A stretch of 64,000 nucleotides of DNA, taken from JAFIEN01 sp051859505. Lineage in GTDB: Bacteria; Pseudomonadota; Alphaproteobacteria; Rhodobacterales; Rhodobacteraceae. The stretch lies in NCBI GenBank assembly GCA_051859505.1, contig JBHYFN010000009.1:49809-113808 (forward strand), read 5' to 3'. Position numbers and translations under genes: made by a program. Below, one piece after another: positions 16,537 through 23,942 of the stretch (within the stretch, counting starts at the first letter, position 1; each line of letters starts with the position of its first letter). Under the pieces are notes generated by a model. That model searched no databases, was not told where the DNA came from, and saw nothing but the letters and a program-made list of their open reading frames with translations.

Positions 16537-17549
16537 TGGCCGAGCTTTTCTCTGACAGCGCGCGCTGGCTGCCCTTCGTCTTTGCGATGCTGATGGGGCT
16601 GTCGATCCTGATCTATGTCGTGCTTGACGGCTATGACCTTGGGGTCGGCGTGCTGTTCCCCTTCGCCGACGAGGCCGAGAAGGACCGGATGATCGCCACC
16701 ATCGGCCCGTTCTGGGATGCCAACGAGACCTGGCTGGTGCTGGCCGTGGGGATCCTGCTGGTGGCCTTTCCGCAGGCGCATGGCGATATCCTGACCGCGC
16801 TTTACCTGCCGGTGGCGGTGATGCTGGTCGGGCTGATCCTGCGCGGCGTGGCCTTCGAGTTCCGCGCCAAGGCGCCCGCCCCGTGGAAGCGGGCCTGGAA
16901 CAACGCCTTCTTCGCGGGCTCGCTCATGGCCTCGCTGTCGCAGGGGTTCATGCTGGGCATGTATATCATGGGGCTGGAATGGACGCTGCCGCATGTGGGC
17001 TTTGCGCTTCTGACGGCGGTGTTCCTGACGGTGGGCTACAGTTTCATCGGCGCGGCATGGATCATCCACAAGACGGACGGCCTTCTGCAGGTGCAGGCGG
17101 TCGACTGGGCGCGCGGCGGGATCTGGGGGCTGGTGCTGGGGATCGGCGCGGTATCGCTGGCCACCCCCTTTGTGAGCGAACGGATCCTCGGCAAATGGCT
17201 CTCCTGGCCCGAGGCGCTGTGGCTTTCGCCCTTGCCGATCCTGTCGGGTGTGATCGTGGTCTGGCTCTGGCTGCTGTTGCGCCGGATGCCGCTGGCGGGG
17301 GATCGCTGGTCGTGGCTGCCCTTCGCTCTGGCGACCCTGCTCTGGACCATGGCGTTTCTGGGCATGGCCTACAGCTTTTATCCCTATGTCGTGCCCGAGC
17401 GGATCACCCTTTACGAGGCGGCCAGCGCGCCCGAAAGCCTTTGGATCATCCTTGTCGGCACGATGGTCGTGCTGCCCACGATCGTGGCCTATACGCTGGT
17501 CGCCTATACGGTGTTCCGGGGCAAGGCGACGGACCTGCGCTATGATTGA
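16533..17549 (+). CDS. cydB: Cytochrome bd-type quinol oxidase subunit II (cyanide-insensitive type)
   Basis: This 338-residue subunit II has about eight or nine helices and begins LSILIYVVLDGYDLGVGVLFPF, a strongly conserved region of the family. FWDANETWLVLAVG and the C-terminal PYVVPERITLYEAASAPESL are also typical. It dimerises with subunit I and supports proton delivery. The ATG overlaps the cydA stop. No small subunit gene (CydX) follows, and no cydDC genes lie nearby. The next gene is convergent with a 12-base gap. Confidence 0.94.
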   Translation: MMAELFSDSARWLPFVFAMLMGLSILIYVVLDGYDLGVGVLFPFADEAEKDRMIATIGPFWDANETWLVLAVGILLVAFPQAHGDILTALYLPVAVMLVGLILRGVAFEFRAKAPAPWKRAWNNAFFAGSLMASLSQGFMLGMYIMGLEWTLPHVGFALLTAVFLTVGYSFIGAAWIIHKTDGLLQVQAVDWARGGIWGLVLGIGAVSLATPFVSERILGKWLSWPEALWLSPLPILSGVIVVWLWLLLRRMPLAGDRWSWLPFALATLLWTMAFLGMAYSFYPYVVPERITLYEAASAPESLWIILVGTMVVLPTIVAYTLVAYTVFRGKATDLRYD

Positions 17550-17561
17550 GGGGTCCGCGGT

Positions 17562-18080
17562 TCAGAGGATCGTGACCGGCCGGGCAAGCGGGTATTCCTG
17601 CAGATTGGCCTCTGGCCCGATCCTGTCGATCACGGCGAATGTGCCGGGCTTGTCCAGCGGGGTCAGAACGCCGTGCCAAGTGCCGCGCAACAGGTTGATC
17701 CCCTGACCTGGGGCGGTGACGAAGGCATGGATCGCGCCGGGCGCGCCGCCCGCACCCCCGCCCGCACCCTCGGCCGCCCCCTCGCCCGCCCCCTCTGCCA
17801 CGACGACAAGGAACGGCTCGGCGGCCATCGGGATGAAGGCCTGACTGCCCAGCGGATGGCGTTCGAGCAGGGTCAGCTGATAGGGCAGAACCCGCGCCTC
17901 TGACCGAAAGATGCTGAGGCCCGCGCGCCCGCCGGGGCCGAAATCCAGCCGCGCCCTGTCATGCCACCGCCCGCAAAGCCCCGCATTGATCAGCCGGTCG
18001 GGCGGCCCTTCGGCCTCAAGCACATCGCCGAAGGCGGCAAAGGCCGCCGCGGTCAGAGGCTTTGCCCGGATCGTGGTCAC
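17562..18080 (-). CDS. allA: Ureidoglycolate lyase
   Basis: AllA splits ureidoglycolate into glyoxylate and urea, the last step of allantoin use. The 172-residue protein shows the family pattern AFAAFGDVLEAEG near the start, then RHPLGSQAFIPM and the C-terminal GTWHGVLTPLDKPGTFAVIDR. A Gly/Ala/Glu-rich insertion of about 20 residues after VVVAEG is unusual and looks like low-complexity expansion. The start is a GTG overlapping the stop of the upstream aminohydrolase gene (GTGA). It is the last gene of the minus-strand purine operon. Confidence 0.9.
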   Translation of the reverse strand: MTTIRAKPLTAAAFAAFGDVLEAEGPPDRLINAGLCGRWHDRARLDFGPGGRAGLSIFRSEARVLPYQLTLLERHPLGSQAFIPMAAEPFLVVVAEGAGEGAAEGAGGGAGGAPGAIHAFVTAPGQGINLLRGTWHGVLTPLDKPGTFAVIDRIGPEANLQEYPLARPVTIL

Positions 18081-18895
18081 AGGCCCAGCGCCGGGTGGCG
18101 ATTGACGTCCTTGTAAAGAAGATAGCGGAACGGCCCCTCCCCCGTGGCGATGGCGGCCTGCGGGCAGAAGGCGCGCAGCCACATGAAATCGCCCGGCCCC
18201 ACCTCGACCCAGTCGCGGTTCAGCAAGTACCGCGCCGTCCCCTGCAGCACGTATAGCCCGTGCTCCATCACATGGGTCTCGGCAAAGGGGATGCGGGCGC
18301 CGGGGTTCAGGGTCACGATGTTCACATACATGTCGTGGCGCAGGTCGGAGGGATCGACAAAGCGGGTCGTGCCCCAGTCCTTTGTGCCGGGCATCCAGGC
18401 GACCTTGGTCTTCTGGTCCGAGGTGACCAGCGCCTCGGGCGCGGCAAGGCCGGGCACATGCTCATAGCGCTTGCGGATCCAGTGGAACCGCAGCGGCCCC
18501 GGTCCGGCATTGTGCAACCGCCAGGGCGCGCCGGGGGGCAGGTAGGCATAGCCGCCGGGGGTGAGCGTCCGGGTCGCCTCGTCGATCGTCAGGGTCATCG
18601 CGCCATCGGCGACGAAGAGGACGGCCTCGCCCTCGGCATCGGGTTCGGGCTGGTTCGACCCGCCACCGGGCAGAACCTCGACGGCATATTGGGCGAAGGT
18701 CTCGGCAAAGCCGGTCATCGGGCGGGCAAGGATCCATGCGCGCGCCTTGGTCCAGCCGGGCAGGAGGCTGGTGACGATATCGCGCAGGACGCAAGCGGGG
18801 ATCACCGCATAGGCCGGCGTCAGGATCGCGGCGCTGGCGGCCGGATCGCCGGTCTGATCGGGCAGGCCGCCGGGGGGGAAGGCATAAGATGTCAT
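18077..18895 (-). CDS. allE: (S)-ureidoglycine aminohydrolase, bicupin
   Basis: This 272-residue bicupin removes ammonia from ureidoglycine to give ureidoglycolate. It has two cupin barrels: a first one with PGGGSNQPEPDAEGEAVLFVADG and a second with the metal-site motif ETHVMEHGLYVLQGTARYLLN (His/Glu/His), ending in DFMWLRAFCPQA, which is characteristic of the YlbA/AllE family. It overlaps both neighbours by four bases (ATGA/GTGA), between the PuuE-UraD fusion and AllA, so enzyme order follows pathway order. Confidence 0.92.
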   Translation of the reverse strand: MTSYAFPPGGLPDQTGDPAASAAILTPAYAVIPACVLRDIVTSLLPGWTKARAWILARPMTGFAETFAQYAVEVLPGGGSNQPEPDAEGEAVLFVADGAMTLTIDEATRTLTPGGYAYLPPGAPWRLHNAGPGPLRFHWIRKRYEHVPGLAAPEALVTSDQKTKVAWMPGTKDWGTTRFVDPSDLRHDMYVNIVTLNPGARIPFAETHVMEHGLYVLQGTARYLLNRDWVEVGPGDFMWLRAFCPQAAIATGEGPFRYLLYKDVNRHPALGL

Positions 18896-20298
18896 GGCAG
18901 GATCGCTTTCAGGCGAAGCTCGGCAATCCGTTCCACCTGCGCGCAGGCGGTGGCGAATTCGGTTTCGCGGTCATGGTCAAGGCGGCGGTGAAAGGCGGCA
19001 AGGATGCTGTCCTTGGTATTGTCGCGCACGGCGATGATGAAGGGAAAGCCGTGCTTATTCATGTAGGCCGCGTTGAGCGCGGTGAAACTCGCGCGTTCCT
19101 GATCGGTCAGCGCGTCCAGTCCCGCGCTCGCCTGTTCGCTGGTCGAAGCCTCGGTCAGCCGCCGCGCCTGAGCCAGTTTGCCGGCAAGGTCGGGATGGGC
19201 CTGCAGCACGGCCAGCCGCTCGGCCTCGGTCGCGTTGCGGAAGATCCGCGCCAGCGCATTGTGCAGGCCCGCAGCCGTGTCATGCGCGGGGCCGAGTTCA
19301 AGGTCGTAGGCGCGTTCGGCGATCCAGGGGGAATGCTCGAAGATGCCGCCGAAACGGGCGACAAAGGCCGCGCGCTCCATCAGATGCGGCCTGTCGCGCC
19401 GCTGATGCGGATGGGTCTGGCGCCAGTGATCGGCGATCTGGCTGCGGGTGGCGAACCAGACCCCGCCCTTTGCCCGGGCATGATCCAGAAACCGCCGCAG
19501 CCCCGCGACTTTGCCCGGCCTGCCGATCAGGCGGCAATGCAGGCCGACCGAGAACATCCTGCCGCCTTCGGCGTGCAGCTCGTCGAACGTGTCGATCAGG
19601 TAGCGCCCGAAATCCTCGCCCGTGACATAGCCCGGCGCGGTGGCAAAGCGCATGTCATTGGCCTCGAGCGTGTAGGGAATGACCAGCTGATCCCGCGCGC
19701 CGACCTCGCGCCAATAGGGCAGGTCGTCGTCATAGGTGTCGGACAGCCAGTCAAGCACCCCCGTCTCGGCCGTCAGCCGCAGGGTGTTGACCGAACAGCG
19801 CCCGGTATACCAGCCGCGCGGCGGGGTGCCCGTCACCTCGGCATGCAGGCGGATCGCCTCGAGGATCTGGGCGCGTTCCTCCTCTTCTGGCAGGTCGCGG
19901 TGATCGACCCATTTCAGGCCGTGGCTCGCGATATCCCATCCGGCCGCCTTCATCGCCGCCACCTGTGCGGGCGACCGGGCCAGCGCCGTGGCCACGCCAT
20001 AGATCGTGATCGGCAACTGCCTTTCGGTGAACAGCCGATGCAACCGCCAGAACCCGGCCCGCGCGCCGTAGTCGTAGAGTGATTCCATGTTCCAGTGGCG
20101 CTGGCCGGGCCAGGGCTGGGCGCCGGCAATATCGGAGAGAAAGGCCTCGGAGGCGGCATCGCCATGCAGAAGGCAGTTCTCGCCGCCTTCCTCGTAATTC
20201 AGCACAAGGCTGACGGCCACCCGCGCGCCGCCCGGCCAGTGCGGGTCGGGCGGGGTGGGGCCGTGGCCGGTCATGTCGCGTGGGTAACGGGGGGGCAT
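18892..20298 (-). CDS. Bifunctional allantoinase (PuuE type) / OHCU decarboxylase (UraD)
   Basis: This 468-residue fusion has two domains. Residues about 1-300 are a polysaccharide-deacetylase-like PuuE allantoinase (HGLKWVDHRDLPEEEERAQI, GWYTGRCSVNTL, DDDLPYW), which opens allantoin to allantoate. Residues about 305-468 are a UraD OHCU decarboxylase with LQAHPDLAGKLA carrying the catalytic His and NAAYMNKHGFPFIIAV. The decarboxylase makes allantoin that the first domain then consumes, so fusion may channel the product. The ATG at 20298 with GAAGG upstream is preferred to earlier in-frame codons. The fusion is known in related bacteria. Confidence 0.92.
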   Translation of the reverse strand: MPPRYPRDMTGHGPTPPDPHWPGGARVAVSLVLNYEEGGENCLLHGDAASEAFLSDIAGAQPWPGQRHWNMESLYDYGARAGFWRLHRLFTERQLPITIYGVATALARSPAQVAAMKAAGWDIASHGLKWVDHRDLPEEEERAQILEAIRLHAEVTGTPPRGWYTGRCSVNTLRLTAETGVLDWLSDTYDDDLPYWREVGARDQLVIPYTLEANDMRFATAPGYVTGEDFGRYLIDTFDELHAEGGRMFSVGLHCRLIGRPGKVAGLRRFLDHARAKGGVWFATRSQIADHWRQTHPHQRRDRPHLMERAAFVARFGGIFEHSPWIAERAYDLELGPAHDTAAGLHNALARIFRNATEAERLAVLQAHPDLAGKLAQARRLTEASTSEQASAGLDALTDQERASFTALNAAYMNKHGFPFIIAVRDNTKDSILAAFHRRLDHDRETEFATACAQVERIAELRLKAILP

Positions 20299-20372
20299 CG
20301 GGCACCTTCGCGCGGGATCGGGCCGAGGGTAGGGCGGCGCGCGCACCCCGACAAGGCCCCCCGTTGGCGCAG

Positions 20373-20855
20373 TCAGGCCGCGAGCAGCGGCTCGAGCCGG
20401 GCGTAGGAGGCTTCCATCCCGCCCTCCATCCCCGACTCGAGCATATGGCCAAGCGAGACGCTGTCGGGCACCGTCATGCGCATCACCATCCGGCAGCCCT
20501 GCGGGGTGGGGGTGAAGCTGGTCTCGATCCGGTTTTCGGGCGTGACCATGACCGATCCGTCGGGCTGGGGCAGGTGCATGCGCTCGACATGGACGATGCG
20601 GTTCGGCGGATCAATCGCGATGAATTCGCCCTCGGCATGAAAGCTGTAGCCCTCATGCTCCCATCCGTAGTGAAAGCGGCCACCGGGGCGGGCGTCGAGG
20701 TCGCAGACCGGCATGGTGCCACCCTCGGGCCCGGTCGACCAACGCTGCACGATGGCGGGGTCGGTATGGGCGCGGAACAGGGCCTCGGGCGGGGCGGCGA
20801 AATCGCGGGCGAAGACGACGTAGGTCTCGCCTTTCTCGATCAGTGTCAGGGTCAT
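20373..20855 (-). CDS. SRPBCC/AHSA1-domain protein
   Basis: This 160-residue protein belongs to the Bet v1-like AHSA1/CalC group. The fold shows in FARDFAAPPEALFRAHTDPAIVQRW near the start and FHYGWEHEGYSFHAEGEFIAIDPPNRIVHVER in the middle. Members bind hydrophobic ligands and are very often encoded next to an ArsR regulator, as here, with a four-base overlap. The ligand is unknown. It has no evident part in purine breakdown despite lying inside that cluster. Confidence 0.85.
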   Translation of the reverse strand: MTLTLIEKGETYVVFARDFAAPPEALFRAHTDPAIVQRWSTGPEGGTMPVCDLDARPGGRFHYGWEHEGYSFHAEGEFIAIDPPNRIVHVERMHLPQPDGSVMVTPENRIETSFTPTPQGCRMVMRMTVPDSVSLGHMLESGMEGGMEASYARLEPLLAA

Positions 20856-21193
20856 GGCGCGTCCTTTTCCTGGTCAGGGGGTGTGTCTTCGGCAAGCAGA
20901 GCATCAAGGCGCCGGTAGTTCTGTTCCATCGCGCGCTGCAATCGCCCCAGCCAGTCGGCCACCGGGTCAAGCGCGCCGGGCGCGAGGCGGCAGGGCCGGC
21001 GGGCGCCATCGACCCGGCGCAGGATCAGGCCGGCAGTCTCGAGCACCTTGATATGCTGCGAGATCGCGGGCTGGCTCAGCGCATGGGGGGCGGCCAGTTC
21101 GCCGACCGTCGCCTCGCCCCCGGCCAACTGCAAGAGCATGGCGCGGCGGGTGGGATCGGCAAGGGCGGCAAGGCGGCGGTCGACGATGGACAT
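20852..21193 (-). CDS. ArsR-family transcriptional regulator
   Basis: This 113-residue winged-helix repressor has the helix-turn-helix LAALADPTRRAMLLQLAGGEATVGELA...SQPAISQHIKVLETAGLI followed by the wing RRVDGARRPCRL. No metal-binding Cys pair (ELCVCDL type) is present, so it belongs to the non-metal group that pairs with SRPBCC proteins. The ATG at 21193 is chosen because the HTH starts right after it. Its stop overlaps the next ATG. The AT-rich 21200-21235 region upstream, including TTATATAA at 21204-21211, is a likely promoter/operator for autoregulation. Confidence 0.88.
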   Translation of the reverse strand: MSIVDRRLAALADPTRRAMLLQLAGGEATVGELAAPHALSQPAISQHIKVLETAGLILRRVDGARRPCRLAPGALDPVADWLGRLQRAMEQNYRRLDALLAEDTPPDQEKDAP

Positions 21194-21199
21194 AGGCGA

Positions 21200-21235
21200 A
21201 TCCTTATATAAGCAGAATATGAAATAACGAATGCG
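21200..21235 (-). promoter_or_regulatory. AT-rich promoter/operator candidate of the ArsR gene
   Basis: An AT-rich island in a GC-rich background lies just upstream of the ArsR start and contains the 8-bp palindrome TTATATAA (21204-21211) and ATATTC. ArsR proteins usually bind imperfect AT-rich dyads overlapping their own promoter. The assignment is by position and composition only. Confidence 0.4.
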
Positions 21236-21296
21236 AGTGTCAAGCGCCTTGTCTTGCCCGGCAAATCGCGGATGCTGGCGCAAATGGAGGGTGTCG

Positions 21297-21650
21297 ATGA
21301 CCGGATTTCTGACGACGCATGTGCTTGATACCGCGCGGGGCTGCCCGGCGGCGGGGGTGCGGATCATTCTCTTCAGGATCAGCGGCGACAGCCGCAGCCT
21401 GATCGCCGAGGCCGTGACCAATGCCGACGGACGCACCGATGCGCCGATCCTGCCCGAGGCCGATTTCGCACCCGGCACCTATGAGCTTGTGTTCCTCGCG
21501 GGCGACTATCTGCGCGCGCAGGGCCCGGTTGGGGCAGAGCCGCTGTTCCTGGACGAGGTGCCGATCCGTTTCGGCATGGCCGAGGCGGCGCATTACCATG
21601 TGCCGCTTCTGCTGTCGCCCTTCGGCTATTCGACCTATCGGGGAAGCTGA
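21297..21650 (+). CDS. uraH: 5-hydroxyisourate hydrolase
   Basis: This transthyretin-like enzyme hydrolyses 5-hydroxyisourate, the product of urate oxidation, to OHCU. The 117-residue protein has the N-terminal active-site motif TTHVLDTARG (His8) and ends in YRGS, the diagnostic C-terminal tetrapeptide; HYHVPLLLSPFGYSTYRGS covers the second active-site region. GGAGG lies seven bases before the ATG. The stop and the puuD start overlap by one base (TGATG), so urate oxidase and hydrolase are made together. Confidence 0.94.
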   Translation: MTGFLTTHVLDTARGCPAAGVRIILFRISGDSRSLIAEAVTNADGRTDAPILPEADFAPGTYELVFLAGDYLRAQGPVGAEPLFLDEVPIRFGMAEAAHYHVPLLLSPFGYSTYRGS

Positions 21651-22873
21651 TGCTTGACCCCGCCATCCTGCTGCATTGGGCCGAATTCGCCGTCCGCTGG
21701 CTGCATGTCATCACCGCGATCGCCTGGATCGGGTCGTCCTTCTATTTCATCGCGCTCGATCTGGGGCTGCACCGGGACCGGAACCTCGCCAGCGGCGCGG
21801 ATGGCGAGGAATGGCAGGTGCATGGCGGGGGGTTCTACCATGTGCAGAAATACCTTGTGGCCCCGCCCGAGATGCCGGGGGGGCTGGTCTGGTTCAAATG
21901 GGAAAGCTACTGGACCTGGCTTTCGGGCTTCGCGCTTCTGGTGCTGGTCTATTATCTGGGGGCGGAGCTTTATCTGATCGACCCGGAGGTGCTGGATCTC
22001 GAGATCTGGCAGGCGGTGGCGATCTCGGTGGCGAGCCTTGCCTTTGGCTGGGTGGTCTACAACAGCCTGTGCAAATGGTTCGTCGAGGCGGACCAGACCT
22101 GGCTGATGGTGGCGCTGTTCGGCGTGATCGTGGCGATGGCGCTGTTCTATACGAATGTCTTTTCGGGCCGCGCCGCGCTTTTGCATCTGGGTGCCTTCAC
22201 GGCGACGATCATGAGCGCGAACGTGTTCTTCATCATCATGCCGAACCAGCGCATCGTGGTGGCCGATCTGCAGGCGGGCCGGAAGCCTGAGGCGAAGTAT
22301 GGGAAGATCGCCAAGCAGCGGTCGACGCATAACAATTACCTGACCTTGCCGGTCATCTTCCTGATGCTGTCGAACCACTACCCGCTGGCCTTCGCGAGCG
22401 ACTGGAACTGGGCCATCGCCTGTCTTGTCTTCCTGATGGGGGTGACGATCCGGCATTGGTTCAACACGCTCCATGCCCGCAAGGGGCGGCCGTATTGGAC
22501 ATGGGGGGCGACGGTTGCGCTGTTCCTTGCGGTGGTCTGGCTGTCGCAGCCGCAGCCCTTCGTCTGGCCCGAGGAGGAGGAGGCGATGGGCCCTGCCGCG
22601 CTGCGCTTTGCCGCCGCCGAGGGGTTCGACGAGGTGCAGGGCATCGTCATGGGCCGCTGCGCCATGTGCCATGCGGCCGAGCCGGGCTGGGCGGGATTGG
22701 GCTTTCCGCCCAAGGGCGTGATGCTGGAGACGCCGACACAGATCGCGGCGCAGGCGCGGGCGATCTATCTGCAGTCGGGCGTCAGCCATGCGATGCCGCC
22801 GGGCAACCTGAGCTGGATGGAGACCGAGGAGCGGGCGGCGATCGTGGCCTGGTATCGCGGCGCGGGGGGATAG
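21650..22873 (+). CDS. puuD: Membrane urate oxidase with C-terminal cytochrome c domain
   Basis: PuuD oxidises urate to 5-hydroxyisourate at the membrane and passes electrons to a fused cytochrome c. The 407-residue protein has about eight hydrophobic helices (from FAVRWLHVITAIAWIGSSFYF) and, near residue 340, the haem motif GRCAMCHAAEPGW (CxxCH). This architecture fits the DUF989-type urate hydroxylase. It uses the respiratory chain rather than releasing peroxide. A G/C hairpin follows the gene at 22880-22896. Confidence 0.93.
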   Translation: MLDPAILLHWAEFAVRWLHVITAIAWIGSSFYFIALDLGLHRDRNLASGADGEEWQVHGGGFYHVQKYLVAPPEMPGGLVWFKWESYWTWLSGFALLVLVYYLGAELYLIDPEVLDLEIWQAVAISVASLAFGWVVYNSLCKWFVEADQTWLMVALFGVIVAMALFYTNVFSGRAALLHLGAFTATIMSANVFFIIMPNQRIVVADLQAGRKPEAKYGKIAKQRSTHNNYLTLPVIFLMLSNHYPLAFASDWNWAIACLVFLMGVTIRHWFNTLHARKGRPYWTWGATVALFLAVVWLSQPQPFVWPEEEEAMGPAALRFAAAEGFDEVQGIVMGRCAMCHAAEPGWAGLGFPPKGVMLETPTQIAAQARAIYLQSGVSHAMPPGNLSWMETEERAAIVAWYRGAGG

Positions 22874-22879
22874 GTTGGA

Positions 22880-22896
22880 GGGGGGCTCTGCCCCCC
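22880..22896. terminator. G-run/C-run hairpin between convergent puuD and galM
   Basis: GGGGGGC, loop TCT, GCCCCCC forms a perfect 7-bp stem, followed about 20 bases later by a CTCCCCCCGGGATATTTGGG stretch and an A-rich tail with AAAAGAAG. From memory, similar hairpin-plus-ATATTT sequences recur between genes in Rhodobacterales. It probably acts as a bidirectional terminator for puuD and the galactose operon. Confidence 0.6.
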
Positions 22897-22967
22897 GTCC
22901 GCTGGCGCAGACTCCCCCCGGGATATTTGGGAACAAAAGAAGCAGCAGAGGGCTTTTTCGCGAGGGG

Positions 22968-23942
22968 TCAGTCCGGCTTTGCGAAGCGCCATTCCGTGAT
23001 CTGGCTGATCGGGGGGCCGGGTTGCAGGTCGATGGGCGGAAAGCCGGGTTGGTTGGGGGCGTCGGGCCAGCCCTGCGCCTCGATCGCGAAGCCTTCGCGG
23101 AGGGCCTGCCCGGGCCTTGCCGTGCGCGCCGCGTCATAGACCTGCAGGCCGGGTTCCGTCGTCGCCAGCGTCATCGTCACGCCCGATGTGCCGGTCAGCC
23201 AGAGCACGTCGCGCAAGGGGGCGCGGGCGTCGGAGAGGCAGAAGTTGTGGTCGATGTCGGGCCCGTCGTCGGGGATCATGACGCGGCCGTGTCGCAGGTC
23301 GAAGGGGGTGCCGGTCACGTCGCGCGCCTCGCCGGTGGGCAGAAGGTCGGCATCGACGGGCGTGTAGCGGTCGGCGGCGATCTTGAGCCTGTGGCCCTCC
23401 CATGTCGGGGTGCCGTCGAGGTTCCAGTAGGCGTGGTTGGCGAAATTCATCAGCGTGGGCGCGTCGGTTTCGCCGGTCACCTCCATCCGCAGGGTGGCGG
23501 GCGCCGTGACGGTGAAGCGCGCGGTGATGCGGCGGGTGCCGGGGAAGCCGCCTTCGCCATCGGGCAGGGTGAGTGTCAGCGTGGCGTGGTCGGGGCCGTG
23601 GTCGGCGACGTCCCACAGCTTGGCATGGGTTCCGGTGGAGGCGGAATGGAGGGTGATCTTCCCGTCCTGATTGGCCTCGAAATGGTGGCGCTTGCCGTCG
23701 ATCACGGCGCTGGCCCCGGTCAGGCGGTTGGCGACCGGGCCGACGAGGGCTCCGAAATAGAGGAGCGGGCCGAGGTAATCGGCGGGGTCATCGCTGGCGA
23801 GCGTGAGGTTGCGGTCGATGCCCTTCAGGCGGACCTCCTGCAGCGTGGCGCCGAGGGTCAGGAGGCGGACCGTCAGGTCACCGGCGGCAAGCGTCAGCGC
23901 ATGGACGGTGCGGCCGTCGGGCAGGGTGCCGAAAGGGGTCAT
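22968..23942 (-). CDS. galM: Aldose 1-epimerase (mutarotase)
   Basis: This 324-residue beta-sandwich enzyme interconverts alpha and beta anomers of galactose and related sugars. Family motifs are GPVANRLTGASAVIDGKRH, the catalytic-His segment LMNFANHAYWNLDG around residue 170, and the C-terminal catalytic-Glu segment FAIEAQGWPDAPNQPGFP. It is the last gene of the operon and overlaps the beta-galactosidase stop by four bases. In context it feeds the anomer preferred by the galactose dehydrogenase. Confidence 0.93.
   Translation of the reverse strand: MTPFGTLPDGRTVHALTLAAGDLTVRLLTLGATLQEVRLKGIDRNLTLASDDPADYLGPLLYFGALVGPVANRLTGASAVIDGKRHHFEANQDGKITLHSASTGTHAKLWDVADHGPDHATLTLTLPDGEGGFPGTRRITARFTVTAPATLRMEVTGETDAPTLMNFANHAYWNLDGTPTWEGHRLKIAADRYTPVDADLLPTGEARDVTGTPFDLRHGRVMIPDDGPDIDHNFCLSDARAPLRDVLWLTGTSGVTMTLATTEPGLQVYDAARTARPGQALREGFAIEAQGWPDAPNQPGFPPIDLQPGPPISQITEWRFAKPD

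Noticed and set aside
17550..17561. Possible CydX-type small subunit after cydB
   Set aside because: Only 12 bases separate cydB from the convergent gene; no small frame exists.
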